Below the pieces are notes generated by a model. It worked only from the letters and a program-made list of their open reading frames with translations. It had not been told where the DNA came from and did not search any database. From NCBI GenBank assembly GCA_025462735.1, contig JAOAPC010000018.1, forward strand, positions 1-64,000: a stretch of 64,000 nt of DNA. Direction: 5' to 3'. This DNA is from Acidobacteriaceae bacterium. GTDB lineage: Bacteria > Acidobacteriota > Terriglobia > Terriglobales > Acidobacteriaceae. Numbering within the stretch: the first letter of the stretch is position 1; every line of letters begins with the position of its first letter. Both the position numbers and the translations under genes were made by a program. Below are positions 24,343 to 33,131 of the stretch, in pieces.

Positions 24343-26034
24343 ATGCGAAGGACCCTTGTTCTGGTGCTCCCGCTCGCTTTTGTAGCTTTCTCGATCGCAC
24401 AGGTCGCGCGCAGAAATAGCCCGCGGGAAGCGGCTTCCGCCCATCTTCCCAGCGTAGCCATTGCGGCGTTACAAAAGATCGATCCCGAACACATTCGCTC
24501 GAACGTGCGTTTTCTATCTCACGATCTTCTTGAGGGGCGCGGCACCGGACAGCGTGGTGGCGACATCGCCGCTGAGTATATTGCCACGCAATTCTGGCTC
24601 GATGGATTAAAGCCGGCAGGCGAAAACGGAACGTTTTTTCAGAGTGTGCCGATGGTCGGGATTACTGCCGCTCCCGAGACAACTTTCGGATTCACGCCGA
24701 AGCGCGGCGATGCCATGCAACTCAAGCCATTGGATGATTACGTGGCTTACGACGACACCGACCATCCTTCCGATGACATCGACAGCGAAATCGTCTACGT
24801 CGGATATGGCATTGAGGCGCCGGAATACCAATGGGACGACTACAAAGGTGTGGATGTTCGCGGCAAGGTACTGCTGATGCTGGTAAATGAGCCGCCCTCA
24901 GATGATCCCAATTTTTTTAAAGGACCAGCCCTGACCTATTACGGCCGCTGGACCTATAAATATGAAGAGGCCGCGCGCAAGGGTGCTGTGGGCGCGATCC
25001 TGATCCACAAGTCGGACATGGCGAGCTATCCGTGGGACGTAGTGCGTAGCTCCAATTCTGGAGAAAAAGAGTTTTTGAAAAGCGACGCGCCACAACTCAA
25101 AGCCGCAGCGTGGATCCAATTAGAAGTGGCGCGGCAACTGGCGCAACGGTCAGGTCTGGACCTGGACAAAATAATGGTGGATGCGCAGTCGCGAAACTTC
25201 CATCCTGTGCCGCTGCCGGTGAAGCTGAAGGCCCATATGGTGAGCAAGATCAGGCAGATTTCATCGAGAAACGTGATCGCAATGCTGCCCGGTTCTGATC
25301 CAAAATTAAAGGGTGAAGCGGTCATGTACACGGCCCACTATGACCACTTGGGAATTCGGCCCGACATGCCCGGCGATAATATCTATAACGGCGCCCGTGA
25401 CAACGGTACTGGTTGCGGCATTCTGCTGGAATTGGCGCGAGTATTTGCGCAAGCCCAGGCCAAGCCGCGCCGTTCCGTGCTGTTCGTCTCGGTTACGGCG
25501 GAAGAGCAAGGCTTACTGGGATCAGAATATCTTGGGAAGCACCCGCCTATTCCGGCGTCACAAATTGCGCTCGATCTGAATTTTGATGACGTTCCGCCGC
25601 TTGGCGAACCGGAAGAAGTAGAAGTCTCCGGGGCAGAACGCACGACGTTTTATCCGACGGTTGAAGCTATGGCGAAGGAGTTTCGTCTGGCTATCCGTCC
25701 CGACTCACATCCTGAGGCCGGTCATTACTATCGCTCTGATCATTTCAGCATGGCGCGTGTAGGCGTTCCGGCCTTTTCCGTCAACGAGGGTATGAAATAT
25801 AAAGGCCACAACACGCAATGGGGCATTGAGCAGGCCGAGGAGTTCACCAACAAGCACTACCATCAACCCAGTGACGAATACAACCCCAGCATGGATTTTC
25901 GAGGGGATTCGACGATCGCGCGCTTCGGTTTTGCGTTGGGTTGGGCGGCAGCTTCGCAGCCGAAGCTGCAGGGCTGGCAAAAAGGCGACGAGTTTGAAAA
26001 GGCCAGGCTGCAAAGTGAAGGCGCAACTCACTAG
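24343..26034 (+). CDS. secreted M28 family zinc aminopeptidase with PA domain
   Basis: A 563-aa metallopeptidase. There is a hydrophobic signal at residues 3-21. A PA insert lies between about 150 and 300 (KVLLMLVNEPPSDDPN, GAVGAILIHKSD). The catalytic domain has H332 (TAHYDHLG), D353 (NGARDNGTG), the Glu pair of VTAEEQGLLGSEY, LNFDD, and a later His-rich block (HYYRSDHFSMARVGVP), the co-catalytic zinc pattern of M28. It probably releases N-terminal residues from peptides in the periplasm. A single-gene unit with GGAG upstream. Confidence 0.9.
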   Translation: MRRTLVLVLPLAFVAFSIAQVARRNSPREAASAHLPSVAIAALQKIDPEHIRSNVRFLSHDLLEGRGTGQRGGDIAAEYIATQFWLDGLKPAGENGTFFQSVPMVGITAAPETTFGFTPKRGDAMQLKPLDDYVAYDDTDHPSDDIDSEIVYVGYGIEAPEYQWDDYKGVDVRGKVLLMLVNEPPSDDPNFFKGPALTYYGRWTYKYEEAARKGAVGAILIHKSDMASYPWDVVRSSNSGEKEFLKSDAPQLKAAAWIQLEVARQLAQRSGLDLDKIMVDAQSRNFHPVPLPVKLKAHMVSKIRQISSRNVIAMLPGSDPKLKGEAVMYTAHYDHLGIRPDMPGDNIYNGARDNGTGCGILLELARVFAQAQAKPRRSVLFVSVTAEEQGLLGSEYLGKHPPIPASQIALDLNFDDVPPLGEPEEVEVSGAERTTFYPTVEAMAKEFRLAIRPDSHPEAGHYYRSDHFSMARVGVPAFSVNEGMKYKGHNTQWGIEQAEEFTNKHYHQPSDEYNPSMDFRGDSTIARFGFALGWAAASQPKLQGWQKGDEFEKARLQSEGATH

Positions 26035-26054
26035 ACGAGAATTGAAGGCATTTA

Positions 26055-26303
26055 GTGGAAGACATCGGCGAGGCTATAGTTGCCGTTTTCGTTTCGATTC
26101 TTGTTTCAGCCATTTCTCTTCTCCTTTTCATGGTTTTTGTGGCTGGGCTGATCGGAAAGATCGCTAACAAATTGGGACTACTTTCAGATGAAGGGGCGGC
26201 CTGGTTCGGAATCAGCTTCGGAATTCCGGTCGGAATTGTCTTCGCCAGCGTTGTGTTCGTGTACTCCTTTAAAAAGATCAGAAGGTATGGACGATCCGAG
26301 TGA
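26055..26303 (+). CDS. small membrane protein
   Basis: An 82-aa protein with two hydrophobic helices (AVFVSILVSAISLLLFMVF and GISFGIPVGIVFASVVFVY) and a basic C-terminus. It starts with GTG and has only a weak ribosome binding site, so the start is uncertain. No family recognised. It follows the peptidase and precedes another small membrane protein. Confidence 0.55.
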   Translation: MEDIGEAIVAVFVSILVSAISLLLFMVFVAGLIGKIANKLGLLSDEGAAWFGISFGIPVGIVFASVVFVYSFKKIRRYGRSE

Positions 26304-26366
26304 ATCCAATAATCTCGGGGAACCCGTGAGCCGAGATACTCGTATGTTGAGTTGGGGGCGTCTCAT

Positions 26367-26600
26367 ATGATTGCGTTTTTGCTGTGGTGCATATTGTTCG
26401 TGCTGTGCTGGCCGGTGGCGCTACTGGCGCTCATTGCGTATCCATTCGTCTGGCTCTTGTTGCTGCCATTCCGCATTGTGGGGATCGCGGTCCACGGCGT
26501 GTTGGCGCTGGTGGCGGCGGTGATAATGCTTCCACTTCGGTTGCTGAGCGCGCCTTTTCGGATTGCGGGATTTAGAAACAGCCGTGGGCTGAGTTACTGA
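26367..26600 (+). CDS. small membrane protein
   Basis: A 77-aa protein made of two long hydrophobic segments (LWCILFVLCWPVALLALIAY and VLALVAAVIMLPLRLLSAPF) joined by an aromatic/basic loop. It resembles short acidobacterial membrane proteins of unknown role. I chose the ATG at 26367. Its last seven bases overlap the convergent rdgB gene. Confidence 0.6.
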   Translation: MIAFLLWCILFVLCWPVALLALIAYPFVWLLLLPFRIVGIAVHGVLALVAAVIMLPLRLLSAPFRIAGFRNSRGLSY

Positions 26601-27226
26601 CTCACTAACCGCGTGCGGTACCATTCGAGAAAGGCGCGAAACGCAGCGCCTCGATGGCTGTACTTCGCCTTCTCTTCGGCAGGTAATTCGGCGAACGTTT
26701 TCCCGATGGCGGGAGAATAAAAGAACGGATCGTATCCAAAACCACTCGAACCTTGTGGGCGGTCCAGAATTGTACCTTCCGCGTGGCCTTCAAAAACTCC
26801 CAAAGTCTTTCCATCACGGGCCACGGCTATCCAACACACGAAACGCCCGGTGCGTTTTTCCAGCGGCACACGCCGAATTTCGCGAATCAGCTTGGCGTTA
26901 TTAGCTTCGTCGTCGGTGTTGGCTTCCGCTGCATGGGGTTCGTCCGCAGCGTAGCGGGCGGAGTGCACTCCCGGAGCTCCGCCGAGTGCCTCCACTTCGA
27001 GTCCTGAATCATCCGCCAAGACGAGTTTTCCCGGGGAGTATTTGCTATAGGCCTCAGCTTTCTTGCGAGCATTGGCCTCGAAGGTAAGTCCGTCCTCAAC
27101 GACAATCGGTAGAGATGAGAAATTCGCCAACGTCGCGATTTCAATCGCATATGGCCCGGCCGCGGCCGCAAAATCACGAATCTTTCCAGGATTAGATGTA
27201 GCAATGAAGATTCGGCTCATTGTCAT
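26594..27226 (-). CDS. rdgB: XTP/dITP pyrophosphatase (RdgB/HAM1)
   Basis: A 210-aa house-cleaning enzyme that hydrolyses non-canonical purine NTPs to monophosphates. The N-terminal ATSNPGKIRDF nucleotide-binding motif, LADDSGLEVEALGG, GVHSARYA and SSGFGYDPFF are all present. An ATG two codons later (27220) is equally possible. It starts three bases after the stop of the upstream membrane protein gene, so the pair is an operon. Confidence 0.94.
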   Translation of the reverse strand: MTMSRIFIATSNPGKIRDFAAAAGPYAIEIATLANFSSLPIVVEDGLTFEANARKKAEAYSKYSPGKLVLADDSGLEVEALGGAPGVHSARYAADEPHAAEANTDDEANNAKLIREIRRVPLEKRTGRFVCWIAVARDGKTLGVFEGHAEGTILDRPQGSSGFGYDPFFYSPAIGKTFAELPAEEKAKYSHRGAAFRAFLEWYRTRLVSQ

Positions 27227-27229
27227 CTA

Positions 27230-28867
27230 TCAGCTCTCAGCCTTAAGAGCAAGTGGTCCCGGCTTCATCCAGACAGCGAACCAAACGACAATCACAGTTA
27301 ACCCGAGCAGGGAACACAGCAACCCAACTTTACGGTCCAAGCCTTCGACAAAGACAATTTGAACGCGATTCTCTCCCGAAGCAATCGGGACAACCATTTG
27401 TCCGGTATGAGGCACGGTTTGTGTCTGCACCGCCCGGCCATTCACCTCTGTCCTCCACGATGGATAATTGAATAGCCGCAGGATCAGTTTTCCCTTCGAG
27501 TTCGCCTTCGTAGCGAAAACACGCTCTTCGGAGTGCCATTTTTGAATGCTGATCTGCGCATGTCCGGTGCCTTCGAAACGGACAAGCGGGGCGTTTCGAT
27601 CAATGTCGTAGGGATCAGCTCCCGAGGGGACGTATTCATCCGCTCCTTCGTTCCCGGTGCCGTCCTGCTGATTGTCGAGCATCTCTTGAATGTCGCCGGC
27701 AGTGTCCCACCAGGGAGCCTGGACCCGATGCCATACCGTCAACACAACCGCCAGCGCCGCAAGGCAGAGGACGCCGCGCCACCACCATCGACGCACGCTC
27801 AGAGCAATTACCATTGCGAACGGAACGTTTAAACAAAGCAGCCATCGCCAGGGCAACTGCACGAAACGCAGTTCCGGAAGATGATTCCAGAGCCGAAGTG
27901 CAGGGCTGAGCATCAACACGGCGCACAAACCGCTCCACACCAGCAAAACCGGCCAAAGCTTGTGGCGTCGAAATGACCGTGACAAAAGGACCGCGACAGC
28001 GATAGCCGCGAGCTGAGAAACGGCCACAATCGAGACCAGCAGGTTGAAGCGGTTGTGGTCCAGATCTTCCGTCTTTGTGAAGAGGAAGTTGTCCACTGGG
28101 CGCACGCCTGGCGCCAGCACTTGCCCAATGTTCACCCAGCTCTGCTGATGATAAGCAGGCAGCAGATAGAATCCTGCCAACATCGCGCCCAAGACCGTGG
28201 CCAATCCAGCGTATACAAGAACCATAAATGAATGGCGTCGCAGTGCCATCACCACAGCCAGGATTCCCAGGGAATAATTCATCATGACCGCACTCGGAAG
28301 ATTGGTCAGCCAGCCAGCGGCAATCAGCAAACTCAACGGCACAACCGCGCGACGACCATCATCATCCATGCGGAAGATGAGCAGAAGCAGCAGCGGAAGA
28401 TAAATTGCCGCCATCAATTCCGCTTCCGCGCTGCGCCAGTACACAACCACCAAGGTATAAGGGTTGGCCGCATACAACGCGGCCGTAAAGATTGCGTCGC
28501 TACGGGACAGCCATTTTTTCGCCAGAACAAACATCGAACAGCCAGACGATGTCAGCACAATCCATGTGTAGGCGCCGGGAACGAGCTTCCACGGAAGAAT
28601 TGTGCCCAGCAACCCTCCCAGAGTCCACGATAGCGGTGGATAAAAGACGAAGCGCGCTTCGCCATATCCGTAATGCGCCAACGCGGCCCAGTGCGGATAC
28701 ACTGTGCCTTGCTTCCAGTGGCCGACAACTTCAAGCCACGAGTTCATGTGAAACTCGAAGTCGTGACCGGAAGGAATTTTTAGAATCAAAAAAGGCAGCA
28801 CAATGCACAGCGCAACCGCTGAAATCAGCAGGACCGCAGTGGCATTTGAGCGATATGTATGGCCCAT
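27230..28867 (-). CDS. large polytopic membrane protein, PTPS-related (PF10131-like)
   Basis: A 545-aa protein with about 11-12 transmembrane helices and a soluble C-terminal region (residues 400-510). The first loop holds HDFEFHMNSWLEVVGHWKQG, matching the acidic/HxD loops of GT-C type membrane glycosyltransferases and of the 6-pyruvoyl-tetrahydropterin-synthase-related family. It may transfer lipid-linked sugars at the periplasmic face, which is an inference. It is cotranscribed with rdgB. Confidence 0.7.
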   Translation of the reverse strand: MGHTYRSNATAVLLISAVALCIVLPFLILKIPSGHDFEFHMNSWLEVVGHWKQGTVYPHWAALAHYGYGEARFVFYPPLSWTLGGLLGTILPWKLVPGAYTWIVLTSSGCSMFVLAKKWLSRSDAIFTAALYAANPYTLVVVYWRSAEAELMAAIYLPLLLLLIFRMDDDGRRAVVPLSLLIAAGWLTNLPSAVMMNYSLGILAVVMALRRHSFMVLVYAGLATVLGAMLAGFYLLPAYHQQSWVNIGQVLAPGVRPVDNFLFTKTEDLDHNRFNLLVSIVAVSQLAAIAVAVLLSRSFRRHKLWPVLLVWSGLCAVLMLSPALRLWNHLPELRFVQLPWRWLLCLNVPFAMVIALSVRRWWWRGVLCLAALAVVLTVWHRVQAPWWDTAGDIQEMLDNQQDGTGNEGADEYVPSGADPYDIDRNAPLVRFEGTGHAQISIQKWHSEERVFATKANSKGKLILRLFNYPSWRTEVNGRAVQTQTVPHTGQMVVPIASGENRVQIVFVEGLDRKVGLLCSLLGLTVIVVWFAVWMKPGPLALKAES

Positions 28868-29012
28868 TATTCAGATCGCGGCGAGCATACAGGAAGCGAA
28901 ATAACGTATCACAAACCTAGCGTCAAAGCGCCAGTGCTGAAGAATTAACTTTTCGCTGAAGCCTATAACCAATAAAGCGAATCGAATGTAGCTTGAGTCA
29001 TACCCGGTCACG

Positions 29013-30575
29013 ATGAGCTCACCGCCGCAAGCGCGTCCCGACATCAATCCCTGGTTGATCGCCGTGGCGGTCATGTCCAGCACGTTCATGGAGGTGCTGG
29101 ATACAACAGTTGTGAACGTGTCCCTTCCGCATATTGCAGGCAATCTTTCCGCCAGCACAGACGAAGCCACCTGGACGCTTACTTCTTATCTAGTAGCTAA
29201 CGCAATTATTTTGCCGATGACGGGCTGGCTCGCTGGCCGCTTTGGACGCAAGCGCCTGCTCCTACTGGCGGTGACCGGATTCACCGTGGCATCTTTCTTC
29301 TGCGGCCTGGCACCTACACTCCCAATCCTGATCATCTGCCGGGTGATTCAGGGAGCGTGCGGCGGAGGGTTGCAGCCGCTCTCACAAGCCATTCTGCTCG
29401 AATCGTTTCCGCCCCAGAAGCGGGGCCAGGCGATGGCCTTCTGGGCCCTGGGAATCGTTGTTGCGCCTATGCTTGGTCCCGTCCTTGGCGGCTGGCTCAC
29501 AGACAACTACAGCTGGCGCTGGGTTTTTTATATCAACGTGCCAATCGGAGTACTGTCTATTTTTTTAACTCAGGCATTTATTTTTGACCCGCCCTATTTG
29601 CGCCGCGAACGGACCGGAATTGACTACTGGGGAATCGGGCTGCTGGTGGTCGGCATGGGGTCGCTGCAGGTCATGCTCGACAAAGGCCAGGAAGAGGACT
29701 GGTTTGGTTCTCATTTCATCCTCATCTTGGCGGTGTTAGCAGTCATCGGGATTGGCGGGTTGATTATTCGTGAGCTTAAAGCTACCCATCCAGTGATCGA
29801 CCTCAGTGTTTTTCGATACCGATCATATGCCGTAGGTACGTTCCTGATGACGATTGTTGGATTCGTGCTCTACGGAAGTACGGTTCTGCTGCCGCTGATG
29901 ATGCAGGAGTTGCTCGGCTACACCGCCACGCACGCTGGGATCACCAACCTGCCGCGTGGCATGGCGTCATTCTTGTTCATGCCGGTGGTTGGGATTCTTG
30001 TCGGCAAAGTAGATTCGCGCAAGCTCCTGGCTATGGGCCTGATTGCCACCGCGACAGCCATGTTTTCGCTGTCATTTTTTAGCCTGGATGTGGGCTTCCG
30101 GAATTTCTGGTGGCCGCTGATGCTGCAGGGCGCAGGTCTGGGCCTAATTTTTGTTCCCTTGACGACTGTGACTAATGATCCCGTTCCGCGGGAGCGCATG
30201 GGCAACGCGACCAGCATCTTCAACCTCATGCGCAACGTTGGCGCCAGCATTGGAATTTCCAGCGTGGAAACGCTGCAATACCGTCATATGCAAACCCATC
30301 TCCATTATTTAGTGCAGCACGTGAACAGCACAAGCCTGGAGACACAGCAGAGGCTAGCGGGTCTGCGTCAGATGTTCATCTCCAAAGGGGCGGACACAGT
30401 CACTGCCACCCGGCAGGCTCACGGAGCGTTGTGGGGAATGGTGCAGCAACAGGCGGCGATTCTTTCGTACAATGACGTGTTCCGCTTTCTGGGCGGCATG
30501 TTCTTGTTGCTGTTGCCCTTGCTTTTGCTGATGGAAAAGCCGAAAGGGGGCAAAGGTCCAACCGTGGCCCATTAG
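29013..30575 (+). CDS. DHA2 family multidrug exporter (EmrB/QacA type)
   Basis: A 520-aa major facilitator with 14 predicted membrane helices. Motif A (GWLAGRFGRKRLLL), motif C (GPVLGGWLTDNYSWRWVF) and the motif D1-like SSTFMEVLDTTVVNVSLPHI are clear. It exports toxic compounds with proton antiport. No EmrA adaptor or TetR regulator is next to it. Transcription diverges from the PTPS-related gene. Confidence 0.93.
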   Translation: MSSPPQARPDINPWLIAVAVMSSTFMEVLDTTVVNVSLPHIAGNLSASTDEATWTLTSYLVANAIILPMTGWLAGRFGRKRLLLLAVTGFTVASFFCGLAPTLPILIICRVIQGACGGGLQPLSQAILLESFPPQKRGQAMAFWALGIVVAPMLGPVLGGWLTDNYSWRWVFYINVPIGVLSIFLTQAFIFDPPYLRRERTGIDYWGIGLLVVGMGSLQVMLDKGQEEDWFGSHFILILAVLAVIGIGGLIIRELKATHPVIDLSVFRYRSYAVGTFLMTIVGFVLYGSTVLLPLMMQELLGYTATHAGITNLPRGMASFLFMPVVGILVGKVDSRKLLAMGLIATATAMFSLSFFSLDVGFRNFWWPLMLQGAGLGLIFVPLTTVTNDPVPRERMGNATSIFNLMRNVGASIGISSVETLQYRHMQTHLHYLVQHVNSTSLETQQRLAGLRQMFISKGADTVTATRQAHGALWGMVQQQAAILSYNDVFRFLGGMFLLLLPLLLLMEKPKGGKGPTVAH

Positions 30576-30631
30576 GTGCTTTTTCGATGCAGCCTATCCA
30601 AATTTTGCATGGGAAACATCCGGTAGTAATA

Positions 30632-30661
30632 TTGACAGCAACCTATTCCAGTTTTTATCAT
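30632..30661 (+). promoter_or_regulatory. promoter of the cysteine-leader/siroheme operon
   Basis: A perfect TTGACA (30632-30637), an 18-bp spacer and TATCAT (30656-30661). Transcription would start near 30668, only a few bases before the leader ATG at 30673. Confidence 0.7.
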
Positions 30662-30672
30662 CTATAGGCTAA

Positions 30673-30759
30673 ATGAATCTATCCCGCCAAATGCAGTGCC
30701 GGTGTTGTTCTTGTTGTTGTACGTGTGCCCACACTGGCGCGGGAGAGCGACTGACCTGA
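30673..30759 (+). CDS. cysteine-rich leader peptide (attenuator), 28 aa
   Basis: The ORF encodes MNLSRQMQCRCCSCCCTCAH followed by TGAGERLT. Seven of the ten residues 9-18 are Cys, six of them TGT codons. A ribosome translating this stretch would pause when charged tRNA-Cys is short. It is followed by competing RNA segments and an intrinsic terminator directly upstream of the siroheme/sulfate-reduction operon, so the peptide itself probably has no function beyond translation. No Shine-Dalgarno of quality precedes the ATG (AGG at 30667), and it lies almost at the predicted transcript 5' end. A second in-frame ATG at 30691 could also serve. Cys-rich leader peptides upstream of sulfur genes are known in actinobacteria; I know of no description in this lineage. 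Confidence 0.8.
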   Translation: MNLSRQMQCRCCSCCCTCAHTGAGERLT

Positions 30760-30821
30760 GAATTTAGTAATACCGGTACAGAAAAGCCCATCGCCAGTAC
30801 ACGCTGGCGGTGGGCTTTTTT
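30683..30821 (+). promoter_or_regulatory. trp-type attenuator with four pairing segments
   Basis: Segment 1 (30683-30689, CCCGCCA) can pair with segment 2 (30733-30743, ACTGGCGCGGG). Segment 2 can instead pair by seven perfect bases (30733-30739) with segment 3 (30792-30798, CGCCAGT). Segment 3 is also the 5' arm of the terminator (30785-30797 with 30804-30816). A ribosome stalled at the Cys codons (30697-30726) would mask segment 1 and leave 2:3 to form (read-through). One that reaches the stop at 30757 would mask segment 2, so 3:4 forms (termination). The pairings are seen in the sequence; the regulation is inferred. Confidence 0.75.
30785..30821 (+). terminator. intrinsic terminator upstream of the siroheme gene
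   Basis: A 13-bp stem (AGCCCATCGCCAG with CTGGCGGTGGGCT, one G-U pair) with a 6-base loop and six T. It ends about 20 bases before the first structural gene, which only makes sense for a conditional terminator or a very late end of the exporter transcript. Confidence 0.9.
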
Positions 30822-30842
30822 ATTTACCCAAAAGAAAAAAGC

Positions 30843-31439
30843 ATGTTCCCAATATTTCTAAAACTGGAAGGACGCCGTTGCCTGGTGGTAGGTGCCGGAA
30901 CGATTGCGGAAGGCAAGATTCGAGGCCTATTGCAAGCCGGCGCTTCGGTCGAAGTTGTCGCTCCGGCGGCTGTCCCACAAATTCAGGACTGGTTCGGTCA
31001 AGGCACCCTCAATTGGAAGCCGCGTGCGTTTGAGCCGCGCGATCTCGATCAAGTCTCGATTGTGGTGGCTGCTACCCCGTCCCGCGAGGTGAATACGCAG
31101 GTTTTTCGGGAAGCGCGACTGCGAAATGTTCTCTGCAACTCAGTGGATGATCCCGAAAATTGCGACTTCTATTACCCCGCAGTCGTACAACGAGGTGACC
31201 TGCAAATCGCGATTTCCACCAACGGCCGCAGTCCAGCCCTCGCGCAAAGACTCAGGCAGGAACTTGAGGAGCAATTTGGATCGGAGTACGAGTCCTGGGT
31301 CGCCGAGCTTGGCGAAGTGCGAAATCAGCTGTTCGCCGCGGACATGAACGCCGAAGCCCGGCGAAAGTTGTTGCATGAACTCGCCAGTCGCGAAGCATTC
31401 AATAACAGAAATACTGTGCAGCGCGGGAGGAGCAATTGA
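30843..31439 (+). CDS. precorrin-2 dehydrogenase / siroheme synthase N-domain
   Basis: A 198-aa enzyme that oxidises precorrin-2 to sirohydrochlorin with NAD and may insert iron. The Rossmann motif VVGAGTIAEGKIRGLL is followed by VVAATPSREVN and NSVDDPENCDFYYPAVVQRG, the hallmark of the CysG N-terminal/Met8 family, and the helical dimerisation part (SPALAQRLRQELEEQFG). It lacks the CobA domain found in CysG, which here is the next gene. The ATG at 30843 is preferred since the open frame upstream covers the terminator. The stop overlaps the cobA start (TTGA). Confidence 0.9.
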   Translation: MFPIFLKLEGRRCLVVGAGTIAEGKIRGLLQAGASVEVVAPAAVPQIQDWFGQGTLNWKPRAFEPRDLDQVSIVVAATPSREVNTQVFREARLRNVLCNSVDDPENCDFYYPAVVQRGDLQIAISTNGRSPALAQRLRQELEEQFGSEYESWVAELGEVRNQLFAADMNAEARRKLLHELASREAFNNRNTVQRGRSN

Positions 31440-32251
31440 CCACATTAGGCAAAGTCTATTTGGTGGGCGCCGGGCCGGGCGACCCTGAACTGCTGACGCT
31501 GAAAGCGGCGAAGGCGTTGCGGTCCGCAGATGTTGTACTCCACGACGAACTGGTCAGTTCGGAAATCCTCCGGTTAATTCCCTCTCACGCCGAGCTTGTG
31601 AATGTGGGCAAACGCGCGGGAAAAGAGAGCACACCGCAAGCAGAGATCAATCGCCTACTAGTGCAATATGCTCTGCTCGGATTTCAGGTGGTCAGGCTCA
31701 AAGGTGGCGATCCGTTCATCTTTGGGCGGGGCGGGGAAGAGTTAGAGGCGCTGCGGCAGGCCGGAATTGAAGTCGAAGTCGTTCCTGGCATTACCGCAGC
31801 CTTGGGTGCAGCCGCTACCTTGCAAGTTCCGCTGACGCATCGCGAGCTTTCGTCGACCTTGATTCTGGTCACCGGGAGCAGCAAACAGTCGAACCACATT
31901 GCGAACTGGCCCGACCGCTTGCCATCCAATGCAACGGTTGTGGTTTACATGCCGGGAAGCGATTTGGCGCCGCTCCAAGGCCGCCTTCTCAACTCCGGTG
32001 TCTCGCCTGCAACTCCCTGCGCCATCATTTCCGGGGCGACGAGCGAATCCGAGCAGGTGCATATCACCACGGTCGCGGATCTCGTTGATTCGCCGCAGAT
32101 GGCCGCGCCGAAATTATTGGTGATCGGCGAAGTTGTGCGTCTCGCCAGTCCGAATCACCTGAGACAGCAATTCCGTGAATACGCGTTTTCTCAAGACCTT
32201 GTCGTAGTAAGTCCCAGTAACACTTCCACCACCATGGAGAGTACCAAGTGA
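31436..32251 (+). CDS. cobA: uroporphyrinogen-III C-methyltransferase
   Basis: A 271-aa SAM-dependent enzyme that methylates uroporphyrinogen III at C2 and C7 to precorrin-2, feeding siroheme for sulfite reductase. VYLVGAGPGDPELLTLKAA, DVVLHDELVS, VVRLKGGDPFIFGRGGEE and VVPGITAALGAAA are the SUMT signatures. It starts with TTG, preceded by GGGAGGAG, and is coupled to its neighbours at both ends. About 20 extra residues at the C-terminus are unlike the core. Confidence 0.94.
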   Translation: MTTLGKVYLVGAGPGDPELLTLKAAKALRSADVVLHDELVSSEILRLIPSHAELVNVGKRAGKESTPQAEINRLLVQYALLGFQVVRLKGGDPFIFGRGGEELEALRQAGIEVEVVPGITAALGAAATLQVPLTHRELSSTLILVTGSSKQSNHIANWPDRLPSNATVVVYMPGSDLAPLQGRLLNSGVSPATPCAIISGATSESEQVHITTVADLVDSPQMAAPKLLVIGEVVRLASPNHLRQQFREYAFSQDLVVVSPSNTSTTMESTK

Positions 32252-32985
32252 GAGTCGATTTGGAGCGAGCGAAGGTGCTGGCTGAGAGCTGGAATCCTGA
32301 GGCAGTGTTGGCGTGGGCTTTCTCAACATACGGAGACACTGTAGCCCTCGCCACCGGGATGGGCGTCGAAGGTATGGCGCTGCTGGACATCGCACACCGC
32401 GTAAATCCACGCGTGAAGGTTTTCACCGGTGACACCGAGCTGTTGTTCCCCGAAACCTACGATCTCATCGATCGCGTAGAAGCGCGATACGGAATTAAGA
32501 TCGAGCGCCTCTATTCCGAACTAACGCCCCGGGACCAGGAGCGCGCGTATGGAAAAGCGCTCTGGGCAAGCGATCCCGACCAGTGCTGCAATTTGCGCAA
32601 AGTCGAGCCGCTGCGTCGAAAATTGTCAACGCTCGATGCTTGGGTGACAGCTATTCGGCGCGACCAGACACCCACGCGAGCCAGCATTCGCAAGGTTGAT
32701 TGGGACTCGAAGTTCGACCTGGTGAAGATCAGCCCGCTAGCCGACTGGACACGCGAAGCAGTCTGGCGGTACGTTCTCGATCACGACGTTCCTTACAATC
32801 CCTTGCACGACCGTAACTATCCCAGCATCGGCTGCACTCACTGCACTCGCGCCGTCCTGCCAGGAGAAGATCAGCGCGCAGGCCGATGGTCCGGGTCCGC
32901 CAAGGTCGAGTGCGGCCTACACGCGCCGAATTCGCAGCCCGCGACAGAGTTGGTGCAGCTTACGGCGGCAGCAGGGGACGATTAG
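32248..32985 (+). CDS. cysH: assimilatory adenylyl-sulfate reductase (CysH family)
   Basis: A 245-aa enzyme that reduces activated sulfate to sulfite with thioredoxin. Cysteine pairs C113-C114 and C196-x2-C199 are the [4Fe-4S] ligands that distinguish APS-using enzymes from PAPS-using ones; the catalytic Cys is C222 (KVECGLH). A GTG start overlaps the stop of cobA. Sulfite reductase and ATP sulfurylase are not in the window. With siroheme genes upstream, the operon supplies both sulfite and the cofactor for its reduction to sulfide and then cysteine, consistent with control by a Cys-codon leader. Confidence 0.92.
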   Translation: MRVDLERAKVLAESWNPEAVLAWAFSTYGDTVALATGMGVEGMALLDIAHRVNPRVKVFTGDTELLFPETYDLIDRVEARYGIKIERLYSELTPRDQERAYGKALWASDPDQCCNLRKVEPLRRKLSTLDAWVTAIRRDQTPTRASIRKVDWDSKFDLVKISPLADWTREAVWRYVLDHDVPYNPLHDRNYPSIGCTHCTRAVLPGEDQRAGRWSGSAKVECGLHAPNSQPATELVQLTAAAGDD

Positions 32986-33131
32986 GCGGCATTGCTTTGG
33001 TCCTCCGCGAGTGCCCTCTGCGATCTCCGCGGTTAAAAGCTATTGACCTGCAGTTCCGAACGAGCAGCCAACGCTCGTAAAAAAAACTAAATCAACCGAA
33101 ACTCCGCTGTCCGCTATAATTCAGCGCAACC

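Noticed and set aside
30600-30842. Riboswitch (SAM or cobalamin type) before the siroheme gene
   Set aside because: No S-box or B12-box core sequence is present, and the Cys-rich ORF with competing stems explains the structure better.
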